From the NCBI GenBank assembly GCA_001931535.1, contig CP016211.1, positions 8,417,703 through 8,481,702 on the forward strand: a stretch of 64,000 nucleotides of DNA, read 5' to 3'. This document shows, in pieces, positions 8,253 to 15,208 of this stretch. How positions within the stretch are numbered: position 1 is the first letter of the stretch; every line of letters begins with the position of its first letter. The notes under the pieces are model-generated. The model made no database searches. It saw only the letters and a list, made by a program, of their open reading frames with translations, and was not told the DNA's origin. The translations under genes and the position numbers were made by a program. The stretch comes from Minicystis rosea (lineage in GTDB: Bacteria > Myxococcota_A > Polyangia > Polyangiales > Polyangiaceae).

Positions 8253-8702
8253 TCAGACGATCTTCTTCGAATCGATGAGGATCGTCACGGGCCCGTCGTT
8301 CTCCACGAAGACGCTCATGTCGGCGCGGAAGCGGCCGGTGGCCACGGTGATGCCCTTTGCGCGGGCCTCGGTGATGAAGCGCTCGTACATGCGCTCGGCG
8401 GCGACGGGCTCCATGGCGCCGTCGAAGCTCGGGCGGTTGCCGCGGCGCACGTCGCCGAAGAGGGTGAATTGGCTGACGACGAGGAGCTGGCCGCCGATGT
8501 CGGCGAGGGCGTGGCGCATCTTGCCTTCGTCGTCGGGGAAGACGCGGAGGCCGACGACCTTGTTGACGACGTAGGCGAGGTCCGCGTCGTCGTCGCCGGT
8601 GGCGGCGCCCACGAAGGCCACGAGGCCGCGCTCGATGGCGCCCGTGACCTCACCCGCAACCTCGACCCGCGCGCGGCGGACGCGCTGCACCACCGCGCGC
8701 AT
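8253..8702 (-). CDS. dtd: D-aminoacyl-tRNA deacylase
   Basis: 149 residues, full length for the family. Dtd removes D-amino acids (and glycine) mischarged onto tRNA, in the cytoplasm. Signature motifs are intact: SQFTLFGD at residues 77-84, including the key Thr80, NRPSF shortly after, and the Gly-cisPro motif in NDGPVT (G137-P138) that excludes L-amino acids. It is the last gene of a probable three-gene operon read leftward, beginning 3 bases after the stop of the Cys-rich gene. Confidence 0.96.
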   Translation of the reverse strand: MRAVVQRVRRARVEVAGEVTGAIERGLVAFVGAATGDDDADLAYVVNKVVGLRVFPDDEGKMRHALADIGGQLLVVSQFTLFGDVRRGNRPSFDGAMEPVAAERMYERFITEARAKGITVATGRFRADMSVFVENDGPVTILIDSKKIV

Positions 8703-8705
8703 GGA

Positions 8706-9197
8706 TCAGCCGAGGCCGAGCTCGCGGGCGAGGCGCGCCGTGATGGCGAAGTAGGTGCTGCGGTCGTACGGCTTGTTGAGGATGTGGAAATCCTTCTTGT
8801 TCAAGCCGACGCAGCCGAAGCAATAGGTGCAGCCGGTGCAATCGATGCTGCGCACGAGGTAGGCCGATTGGGCGCAACGCTCGCTCGCCACGCAGTGGTT
8901 GCAGGAGACGAGGTCCTTGCAGCCGCGGCAGTGGGTGCAGTCGGAGCAGCGCTGCGAGTCGACGCAGTAGTGGCTGCGCACGAGGGCGACCGAGCCTTTG
9001 CAGAACGTGCAGTCCTTGCAACGCTGGCAGCCGGAGCACTCGATGCAGCGCTCGTTGGCCACGTCCTGCTCGTGCGATTCACGCAGGTGGCGGAGCTCGG
9101 CTTCGAAGTCGGCGCGGGAGAGGGCCGGGGCAGCGGCCTTCGCCGGGGCGGGCGGGGCCGGCGCTTTCGCAGTCTGGAGGGGGGCGCGGGTGGTCAT
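8706..9197 (-). CDS. Cys-rich CxxC-repeat protein, unknown function
   Basis: 163 residues. After a ~30-residue Ala/Pro-rich N-terminus there are about 18 cysteines in a repeating pattern of Cys-x2-Cys spacings (RCIECSGCQRCKDCTFC; CSDCTHCRGCKDLVSC; CTGCTYCFGC). The tail has the motif GLNKKDFHILNKPYDRSTYF, which resembles a GLxxKxYxILNKxY signature I associate with uncharacterised Cys-repeat proteins in several phyla. There is no signal peptide, so it is cytoplasmic; it may bind metal or form a stacked beta-helix with Cys ladders. Its start overlaps the upstream gene's stop by ATGA (9194-9197) and dtd follows 3 bases later, so all three are probably co-translated. Confidence 0.8.
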   Translation of the reverse strand: MTTRAPLQTAKAPAPPAPAKAAAPALSRADFEAELRHLRESHEQDVANERCIECSGCQRCKDCTFCKGSVALVRSHYCVDSQRCSDCTHCRGCKDLVSCNHCVASERCAQSAYLVRSIDCTGCTYCFGCVGLNKKDFHILNKPYDRSTYFAITARLARELGLG

Positions 9198-9820
9198 TGC
9201 GGCTCGATCGGGGAGCTCTGGGGGCGGCCGCTCACGCGACGGCGCAGGCGGGCGGCGGCCTCGCGGGTCTCTTCGTCTTCGGCGAACTGCTCGATGCGGC
9301 GGAGGCGCGACTCGAGCACGGCGCGACGCTTGGGCAGCTCGCCCGCGAGGATGGTGTCGAGGCGATCGATGGCGCCGCGCACGTGCTCTTCACGCGCGTG
9401 CTCGAGGAGCTGGAGATAGACGTCCTGCTCTTCGGGGAAGGTGAAGCCCGCCGCGAGGAAGGCGTCGGCCGCCTTGGAGACGCCGGGGCGGCCCTCGGCG
9501 ACGAGGAGGCGACTGAGGAGCTTCTGCCGCTCGGCCGCGCGCGAGTCCGTCTGCGGGGGCGGCGCGAGGACGATGCGGCCGGAGGCCTTGGAAGGAGCGC
9601 CGTTCTTGGCCTTGGCGTCGTCGGCCTCGGGCTCGCGCTTGGGCGCGAAGAGCGCCTCGAGCGCGGCGCGATGCTGCTTCGCGTGGCGTCGATCCTCCGC
9701 GCTCTCGACGGGGGCGCGCGGCGCGCTGCCTCCGCCTCCTCCCGTCCCGCTGCGCCGGGTGACCGTGTGAATGTCGGGATTGTGCCAGACCTTGGTCGCG
9801 TCCTTGCGTGTACGCCGCAT
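9194..9820 (-). CDS. Hypothetical charged helical protein, first gene of dtd operon
   Basis: 208 residues, not recognised. The N-terminal ~45 residues are basic with a poly-Gly stretch; the middle is charged and low complexity; from residue ~90 there are predicted helices rich in Arg/Glu/Leu (LLSRLLVAEGRPGVSKAADAFL and later RAVLESRLRRIEQFAEDEE), suggesting a helical or coiled-coil domain. There is no signal peptide or membrane segment. It overlaps the next gene by 4 bases and is read with it and dtd. Its presence at the head of this operon is the only functional clue. Confidence 0.7.
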   Translation of the reverse strand: MRRTRKDATKVWHNPDIHTVTRRSGTGGGGGSAPRAPVESAEDRRHAKQHRAALEALFAPKREPEADDAKAKNGAPSKASGRIVLAPPPQTDSRAAERQKLLSRLLVAEGRPGVSKAADAFLAAGFTFPEEQDVYLQLLEHAREEHVRGAIDRLDTILAGELPKRRAVLESRLRRIEQFAEDEETREAAARLRRRVSGRPQSSPIEPQ

Positions 9821-10513
9821 ACAACGACTGTCCTTGCTGCTACCTCGCGCGCGCCCGCATGGCGTGGCTCGCGCGCGTGACGTGGGTCGGAGAGCGTCCG
9901 CCGCTGCTCGAAAGACCGCCCAGGGAGCTGCCTGGGAAGCTGCTCACAACGAGCCGCGATCGAGTGTGGAGCCGCGGAAGCATGGCCGGGAGAGGGACGG
10001 AGAGGTGTGCGTGATCTGCGCGCCCCGAAGGGCAGAACGGCGCCGGACGTGCCGGCCCCGAGGTTGGTCCCACAGGAGATCCGCGAGACCTGGACGAGGC
10101 CCTCGGGCCTCGGGAGCATCAGGAACCTGCATCGACCCCGCCGACGCAGGCGCCATCGGCTGCCCACGCGGAGCCTGTTGCGGCCCCATCGTCCCGCAGC
10201 GAGCCGTATCGGCGCCGCTGCACGGATGCTCCTCGTCTACCACAGGCTCGCCGAGAAGCCGCACAAAATTGGGCCAAGATGCGGCCCTTGTGACAACCGT
10301 GGGCGCGGAAAGGCGCCGGCACAGGCTCGGCACCCCGCCCTCCGTCCGTTCGGCCTACCGCGGCCGCGAGCGTCCGGCCGTCGTTTCGCCCTGCGAAATC
10401 CGACGTCGCCGGACGTGCGCGCTCGCCTCCCGCCCGGCCGGGACGGGGCAGGCCCGCCGCCGCCTCCGTCCGCCACGTCTCGGCGGCGGATCCAAAGAGG
10501 AGGCAATTTCGTC
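9821..10513. other. 693-base gap without a convincing gene
   Basis: Open frames here lack plausible starts or known motifs and look like G/C-bias artefacts. The stretch 10037-10193 is rich in short palindromes (for example GAGGCCCTCGGGCCTC near 10098), and 10170-10193 reads like a decayed copy of the dispersed palindrome (ending TTGCGGCCCCATCGT). It must hold promoters for the divergent genes at 9820 and 10514. Confidence 0.5.
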
Positions 10514-11665
10514 ATGCAGAGCCGTCAGAACGGTGATTTCAAGCGATCGGTCCTTTCCGCTCTGGCGGCGCTCGTGGCCGCCGCGATCCCCACCCTCGTT
10601 CCGGCCTCGGCCCTCGCCGAGAAGGCGAAGAGCACGGACGCGCCCGCCGCGGACAAGGAGAGCAAGGCGCCCGCGAAGTCGGAGTCGAAGAAGGCGAAGA
10701 AGGCCTCGTCGGCGAAGAAGAGCGCCAAGAAGGCCGAGAAGAACGACAAGCCCGAGGCGAAGCCGGAGGAGGCCCAGGCCAAGCCCGAGGCGAAGGCGCA
10801 CGCGTCCGCTTCCAAGGGGAAGAAGTCGAAGAAGACCGCCTCGCGCAGCGCCGGCGCGAAGAAGAAGGCGGTCGCGAAGAAGGGCGACTCCGACGCGCCA
10901 CGGCGACGCTGCGCCGGCACGCCGATCATGATCGATCGGGGCGGCCTCGAGGGGCAGAGCCTCACCCTCGTGGACTGCCATGACAAGCCGCTCGACAAGG
11001 CCGACGAGGCGCTCAGCGTGCTCGCGCGGCCTTGGGGCGCGGCCAAGCCGACGCACGTCGCGGCCGCGAAGCACGCGAAGACCGCGAGCGCGACGCTCTC
11101 CAAGGGCTCGCGCAAAGCGCCCGAGCTCGCGGGCATCGCCGATCCTTCGGGCAAGGCGACGCTCGATCCGGCGAAGGCGGCCGTCGAGATCGCACCGGGG
11201 GTGAAGCTGCTCGACAAGGGCCTGCTGACGCGCGTCGCGGCCATCGCGAAGCACTTCCCCAACCGGCCGATCTCGCTGGTGAGCGGCTACCGCCCGCAGA
11301 GCCGAGGGAGCCTCCATCAGCTCGGGCGCGCGCTCGATCTGCGGGTGGCCGGGGTGACGAACGAGGAGCTCGTGGCATTCTGCAAGACGCTGCGCGACAC
11401 GGGCTGCGGGTACTATCCCAACAGCTCGTTCATCCACGTCGACGTGCGCAACCCGGGCACCGGGACGGTGACGTGGATCGACACGTCGGGCCCGGGCGAC
11501 GCGCCGAACTACGTGACGCGTTGGCCGCCGCCCGCGGAGCAGTCCGAGACGGCCGTGCTCCCGCCGCAGGATGTCGGCGCCCACCCCAAAGCCTCCTCCG
11601 AGGAAGAGCACAACGCCCACCACGACGAAGCGGCCAGCGACGAGATCGATCCCTACTTGCCTTAG
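10514..11665 (+). CDS. Secreted DUF882/M15-type peptidase-like protein with histone-like Lys/Ala segment
   Basis: 383 residues. The ATG at 10514 is chosen for the AGGAGG at 10499-10504 and the signal peptide that follows (SVLSALAALVAAAIPTLVPASALAEK). Residues ~35-130 are a Lys/Ala/Ser/Glu-rich segment like histone H1 tails. Residues ~235-330 match the DUF882 (M15-type) fold: ISLVSGYRPQS, HQLGRALDLRVAGV and FIHVDVRNPG, with the candidate metal ligands His and Asp of H-x6-D and a later H-x-D. M15/DUF882 proteins are linked to peptidoglycan cleavage or binding. The C-terminus is His/Glu-rich. It is probably periplasmic, with the basic segment contacting the anionic wall or DNA. Confidence 0.85.
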   Translation: MQSRQNGDFKRSVLSALAALVAAAIPTLVPASALAEKAKSTDAPAADKESKAPAKSESKKAKKASSAKKSAKKAEKNDKPEAKPEEAQAKPEAKAHASASKGKKSKKTASRSAGAKKKAVAKKGDSDAPRRRCAGTPIMIDRGGLEGQSLTLVDCHDKPLDKADEALSVLARPWGAAKPTHVAAAKHAKTASATLSKGSRKAPELAGIADPSGKATLDPAKAAVEIAPGVKLLDKGLLTRVAAIAKHFPNRPISLVSGYRPQSRGSLHQLGRALDLRVAGVTNEELVAFCKTLRDTGCGYYPNSSFIHVDVRNPGTGTVTWIDTSGPGDAPNYVTRWPPPAEQSETAVLPPQDVGAHPKASSEEEHNAHHDEAASDEIDPYLP

Positions 11666-11876
11666 GTGGAGCCCTCGTCGGCAGACCGCGGCCGCCGTTC
11701 ATCGCATCGGGAAACACACACGCCCCTCGCGTCACCGCCTCGCGGTGAGGCCCAGCGACACGAAATCGTGGGACGTCGTCATCGGTCCCGTAAACTTGTG
11801 CGCGCGGGCCGCGTATGATGAGCGCGCCGCTCGCGACGCGCGGTGCGATCGCGGCGGCTCCGAAGGAGAGATGGCC

Positions 11877-11984
11877 ATGCCGAAGGGTGCCGAGAAGCAA
11901 GCGAAGACGAACAAGCCCAAGCTCTCCACCAAGGAGAAGCAGAAGAAGAAGAAGGAGAAGGCCGCGACGAAGGAAGGCAAGTAG
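11877..11984 (+). CDS. Lys-rich microprotein (35 residues)
   Basis: It encodes MPKGAEKQAKTNKPKLSTKE followed by a run of Lys/Glu ending KEGK. AAGGAG at 11863-11868 is ideally spaced for the ATG at 11877; an in-frame ATG at 11871 is too close. About 43% of the residues are lysine and it is predicted to be disordered or a single helix. I recall similar tiny MPKGAEKQ-type proteins in other proteobacteria, which supports a real gene, but no function is known to me. Ribosome, nucleic-acid or membrane binding would suit the charge. The next gene starts 52 bases downstream. Confidence 0.65.
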   Translation: MPKGAEKQAKTNKPKLSTKEKQKKKKEKAATKEGK

Positions 11985-12036
11985 CCCGCGTCATCTCTCC
12001 CTCGCCGCCGCTCCGCCGCCGGGCTAGTTGCCCAGC

Positions 12037-12915
12037 ATGGCGAACGCGCCGCCCTCCCCTCCCCGCATCACCGAAGAACAGCGCACGCGGTACGACCGCG
12101 ACGGCTTCCTCGTGCTCGAAGGCTTCGCCTCGCCCGAAGCCTGCGACGCGCTCATGGCGCGCGCCCGCGAGCTCGTGGCCGCCTTCGATCCGCCGGACGT
12201 GGCCTCCATCTTCGTCTCCGGCGACGCGCAGTCGCGCACGACGGACGCGTATTTCCTGGGCTCGGGCGACACCGTCCGCTTCTTCTTCGAGGCGGGCGCG
12301 TTCGACGAGCGCGGGCAGCTCAGGCAGGACAAGGCCCTCAGCATCAACAAGATCGGGCACGCGCTCCACGATCTCGACGCGACCTTCGCGTCCTTCTCGC
12401 GCACGCCCGCGCTCGCCGCGGTGGCGCGCGACGTGGGCATGCGCGCGCCGCGCTTGATGCAGTCGATGTACATCTTCAAGCAGCCGCACATCGGCGGCGA
12501 GGTCGTGTGCCACCAGGACGCGACGTACCTCTACACGGACCCGATCAGCGTCGTCGGCTTCTGGTTCGCGCTCGAAGACGCGACCATCGAGAACGGCGCC
12601 ATGTGGGCCCTGCCCGGCGGCCACCGCGCCGGCCTCAAGGCGCGGTTCCGCCGCGCCGGCAACGATCGCGTGCGCACCGACGTCATCGATGATTCCGCGT
12701 GGCCCGCGTTCGCCAAAGAGAACGGCTACGTGCCGCTCGAAGCGAAGAAGGGAACCCTCGTGGTGCTCCACGGCCTGCTTCCCCACCTGAGCGGCGCCAA
12801 CACCTCCGATCGATCACGGCACGCCTACGCGCTGCACGCGATCGAAGCGAGCGCCCACTACCCCGAGGACAACTGGCTGCAGCGCGATGCGAGCATGCCG
12901 GCCCGAGGGTTCTGA
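12037..12915 (+). CDS. Phytanoyl-CoA dioxygenase (PhyH) family protein
   Basis: 292 residues; Fe(II)/2-oxoglutarate oxygenase, closest by eye to the PHYHD1 type. The iron ligands are visible: H159-x-D161 in CHQDATYL and a distal His (H250 in LLPHLSGANTSDRS), with R259 placed as the 2-oxoglutarate-binding Arg. The N-terminus has the usual YDRDGFLVLEGF. The start at 12037 is preferred over a TTG three codons upstream. The substrate is unknown; many bacterial members act in secondary metabolism rather than on phytanoyl-CoA, but no pathway genes are adjacent. A strong terminator follows. Confidence 0.92.
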   Translation: MANAPPSPPRITEEQRTRYDRDGFLVLEGFASPEACDALMARARELVAAFDPPDVASIFVSGDAQSRTTDAYFLGSGDTVRFFFEAGAFDERGQLRQDKALSINKIGHALHDLDATFASFSRTPALAAVARDVGMRAPRLMQSMYIFKQPHIGGEVVCHQDATYLYTDPISVVGFWFALEDATIENGAMWALPGGHRAGLKARFRRAGNDRVRTDVIDDSAWPAFAKENGYVPLEAKKGTLVVLHGLLPHLSGANTSDRSRHAYALHAIEASAHYPEDNWLQRDASMPARGF

Positions 12916-12965
12916 GCTGCGGAGAATGAGCGGCTGTCGCCGTGCTCGCCTCAGCGAGAGGCGCG

Positions 12966-13050
12966 AGAAAGACGAAGACACCAAAGGCGCGGGGAGGTGA
13001 CCCTCCGCGCCTTTTTGCGTCTCTGCGTCTCTGCGCCTTTGCGTTGAAAT
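12966..13050. repeat. Composite inverted repeat with terminator, copy 1
   Basis: Long imperfect inverted repeat between convergent genes. Its centre AAAGGCGCGGGGAGG-TGA-CCCTCCGCGCCTTTTT (12981-13014) is a good intrinsic terminator with a T-run. The right arm continues as GCGTCTCTGCGTCTCTGCGC then CTTTGCGTTGAAAT, and the left arm AGAAAGACGAAGACACC is partly its complement. A relative with the same order of parts lies at 61241-61310. Confidence 0.75.
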
Positions 13051-13079
13051 CCGATCGAGCAGCCCGCTCGGGCACGCGC

Positions 13080-15017
13080 TCAGATCCCGTACTGGCGCAG
13101 CTTCTTGTGCAGGCCTTCGCGGGTGATGCCGAGCGTCTTCGCGGAGTTGGTCTTGTTGTTGTTGTGCTCGCGCAGGGACTCGAGGAGGAAGTACTTCTCC
13201 ACGGCGTCCATCATGTCCTTCAGCGTCCCCTTGGTGACGCCGGCGCGCATGACGAGGCCTTCGACCTGACGAATGCGCGGAGACAAGAGCTCCGGGGTGG
13301 CGAAGGCGCCGGGCTCGAGCTGGATGACGAGGCGCTGCACCTCGTTTTGCAGCTCGCGGACGTTGCCGGGCCAGTTGTAGCTCATCATCAATTCCATCGC
13401 CTGCTGGGTGATGCCGCCGGCGGGCTTGCCGATCTCTTCGGCGTAGCGGGCGAGGAAGTGCGTGGCGAGGAGCGGGATGTCCTCGCGGCGCTCGCGGAGC
13501 GGCGGGAGGCGGAGGGGGAAGACCTTGAGGCGGTAGTAGAGATCTTCGCGGAAACGGCCGCGGGCGACCTCTTCTTCGAGGTTCCGGTTGGTGGCCGCGA
13601 CGATGCGCACGTTGACGTGCTTCGGCGAGGTCGCGCCCACGGGGCGAATCTCGCCTTCCTGCAGCGCGCGGAGGAGCTTCGACTGGAGCGAGAGCGGGGT
13701 CTCGGTGATCTCGTCGAGGAAGAGGGTGCCGCCGTCGGCGATCTCGAAGAGGCCCTTCTTCTCTTCGGTCGCGCCCGTGAAGCTGCCCTTCTTGTGGCCG
13801 AAGAGCTCGCTCTCGAGGAGGCTCTCGGCGAGGGCCGCGCAGTTCTGCGCGACGAAGAGCTTGTCGCGACGGCGCGAGCGGTAGTGCACGGCGGCCGCGA
13901 TGAGCTCCTTGCCCGTGCCCGTCTCGCCTTCGACGAGCACGGTGACGCGGGTGTCGACGACCTTGTCGAGCTGCCCGACCACACGACGCATCGCCTCGCT
14001 CTTGCCGATGATCTCGACGGCCGCGTTGCGCCGCTTCTCCTCGCGGCCCTTGAGGAAGTTGTTCTCCTTCTGGAGCCGATCTTCCGCGGTGACGAGGCGC
14101 TTGATGAGCCGCGCGTTGGCGACCGCGAGCGAGGCGCCGGCCGCGAGGACCAAGAGCTCTTCCACGTCGCCCGCGTTCAAGGTGCCGGGCGCGTTGCGGT
14201 TGTCGGCTTGGAGGACGCCGATGATCTCTTCGCCCTTCCACAGCGGCACGCCGATGGTGCTGCGGATGGAGGCGCCGAGGAGCGATTCGGTGTTGCCCAC
14301 TTCGCTCGGCGCGTCGGCGGCGAGGACGGCGGCGCGCTCCTTCACGACGCGGCGATAGATGCTGCGCGTGATGGGCACGGGGCCGCCGGGCGGGCCGCTC
14401 TCGCCGCTCGGGAGGCGCACGCGCGTCATCACCGGGACGAAGGCGGCGGCTGTGCGATCGGTGCCCTGCTCGTCGTCGCGGAGGACGATGGTCACGTGCG
14501 TCGCGGAGGGGACGAGGAAGAGCGCGGCGTCGGCGACCTCGATCAAGACTTGATCGAGATCCGTGGCCGCGAGGATGCGCTTCTGCGCGGTGTAGAGGCG
14601 GCTCAGCGCCCCGGGATCGCGCTCGATCTTGGCGGCCGCGGGCTCCACCTCGTCGAGGCGGCGGAGCGAGACGATGTGCGCGGCCTCGGCTTCGTCGGTG
14701 ATGGTGACCCGCAGCGTGGTCACGCCGTCGCCGCTGCCCAGCTCGAGCACGTCGCCCGTCTCCAGCTCAAGGCTGGAGGCATCACCCGCGAGCCGTTGGC
14801 GCTCGTCGCCGCGAACGACGGTGGTGCCGTTGGTGGATCGCAGATCGGTGAGCGTCACCCGCCCCGGCTCGATCACCACGCGGGCGTGCTCCCCGGAGAC
14901 GTGCATGTCCTCGAGGACCACGTCGTTCCCAGGCGCACGCCCGATCCGCACCACGTCGCCGCCGAGCTCGAAGATCCGCCCCGCGGCGAGCCCCTGCGTG
15001 ACCTCGAGGAGGAGCAT
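13080..15017 (-). CDS. Sigma-54-dependent activator with FHA, GAF, AAA+ and Fis-type HTH domains
   Basis: 645 residues, cytoplasmic. FHA domain at residues ~20-95 (GR-x-SGEH, then STNGT) would bind phosphothreonine partners, implying input from Ser/Thr kinases. GAF domain ~150-310. AAA+ domain ~335-570 with Walker A GETGTGKE (364-371), Walker B TLFLDE (431-436) and sigma-54 contact loop GSFTGA (411-416), where GAFTGA is the consensus. Fis-type HTH at ~619-642 (NNKTNSAKTLGITREGLHKK). It would remodel RNA polymerase-sigma54 at enhancer-bound promoters. This architecture is characteristic of myxobacteria. Targets are unknown; it appears monocistronic, ending next to a terminator-bearing repeat. 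Confidence 0.95.
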   Translation of the reverse strand: MLLLEVTQGLAAGRIFELGGDVVRIGRAPGNDVVLEDMHVSGEHARVVIEPGRVTLTDLRSTNGTTVVRGDERQRLAGDASSLELETGDVLELGSGDGVTTLRVTITDEAEAAHIVSLRRLDEVEPAAAKIERDPGALSRLYTAQKRILAATDLDQVLIEVADAALFLVPSATHVTIVLRDDEQGTDRTAAAFVPVMTRVRLPSGESGPPGGPVPITRSIYRRVVKERAAVLAADAPSEVGNTESLLGASIRSTIGVPLWKGEEIIGVLQADNRNAPGTLNAGDVEELLVLAAGASLAVANARLIKRLVTAEDRLQKENNFLKGREEKRRNAAVEIIGKSEAMRRVVGQLDKVVDTRVTVLVEGETGTGKELIAAAVHYRSRRRDKLFVAQNCAALAESLLESELFGHKKGSFTGATEEKKGLFEIADGGTLFLDEITETPLSLQSKLLRALQEGEIRPVGATSPKHVNVRIVAATNRNLEEEVARGRFREDLYYRLKVFPLRLPPLRERREDIPLLATHFLARYAEEIGKPAGGITQQAMELMMSYNWPGNVRELQNEVQRLVIQLEPGAFATPELLSPRIRQVEGLVMRAGVTKGTLKDMMDAVEKYFLLESLREHNNNKTNSAKTLGITREGLHKKLRQYGI

Positions 15018-15046
15018 GTTCGGTGTTTCTACTTCTTCCGCACGTC

Positions 15047-15199
15047 GGGCCGTTGCGGCCTACGGATTGTCTGGGCTGGGGTTGGGGCCGCTGGCTGCGG
15101 CCCCATCATGAACTTGGGCGAACTTGGGCCGGCTTTGCCGGCCCGGGCTTGGGGCCGCTTGCGGCCCCATCGTGAGCCCGACGGGCCGCTCGCGGCCCC
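15047..15199. repeat. Cluster of dispersed palindromic repeats, copies C1-C5
   Basis: Five hairpins in 153 bases, upstream of the sigma-54 activator gene and downstream of the HEAT lipoprotein gene: GGCCGTTGCGGCC near 15047-15060; GGGGCCGC-TGGCT-GCGGCCCC 15084-15104; GGGCCGGC-TTT-GCCGGCCC 15126-15144; GGGGCCGC-TT-GCGGCCCC 15151-15168; GGGCCGC-TC-GCGGCCCC 15183-15199. Three are followed by ATCRTSA-type tails, as in copy A. Both flanking genes read leftward, so the cluster could terminate the activator's upstream neighbour as well as punctuate DNA. Confidence 0.75.
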
Positions 15200-15208
15200 A
15201 TCGTCACG

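Noticed and set aside
9944..10515. Small minus-strand genes in the 9.8-10.5 kb gap
   Set aside because: The frames lack good start signals and recognisable sequence, and overlap palindromic G/C-rich DNA.
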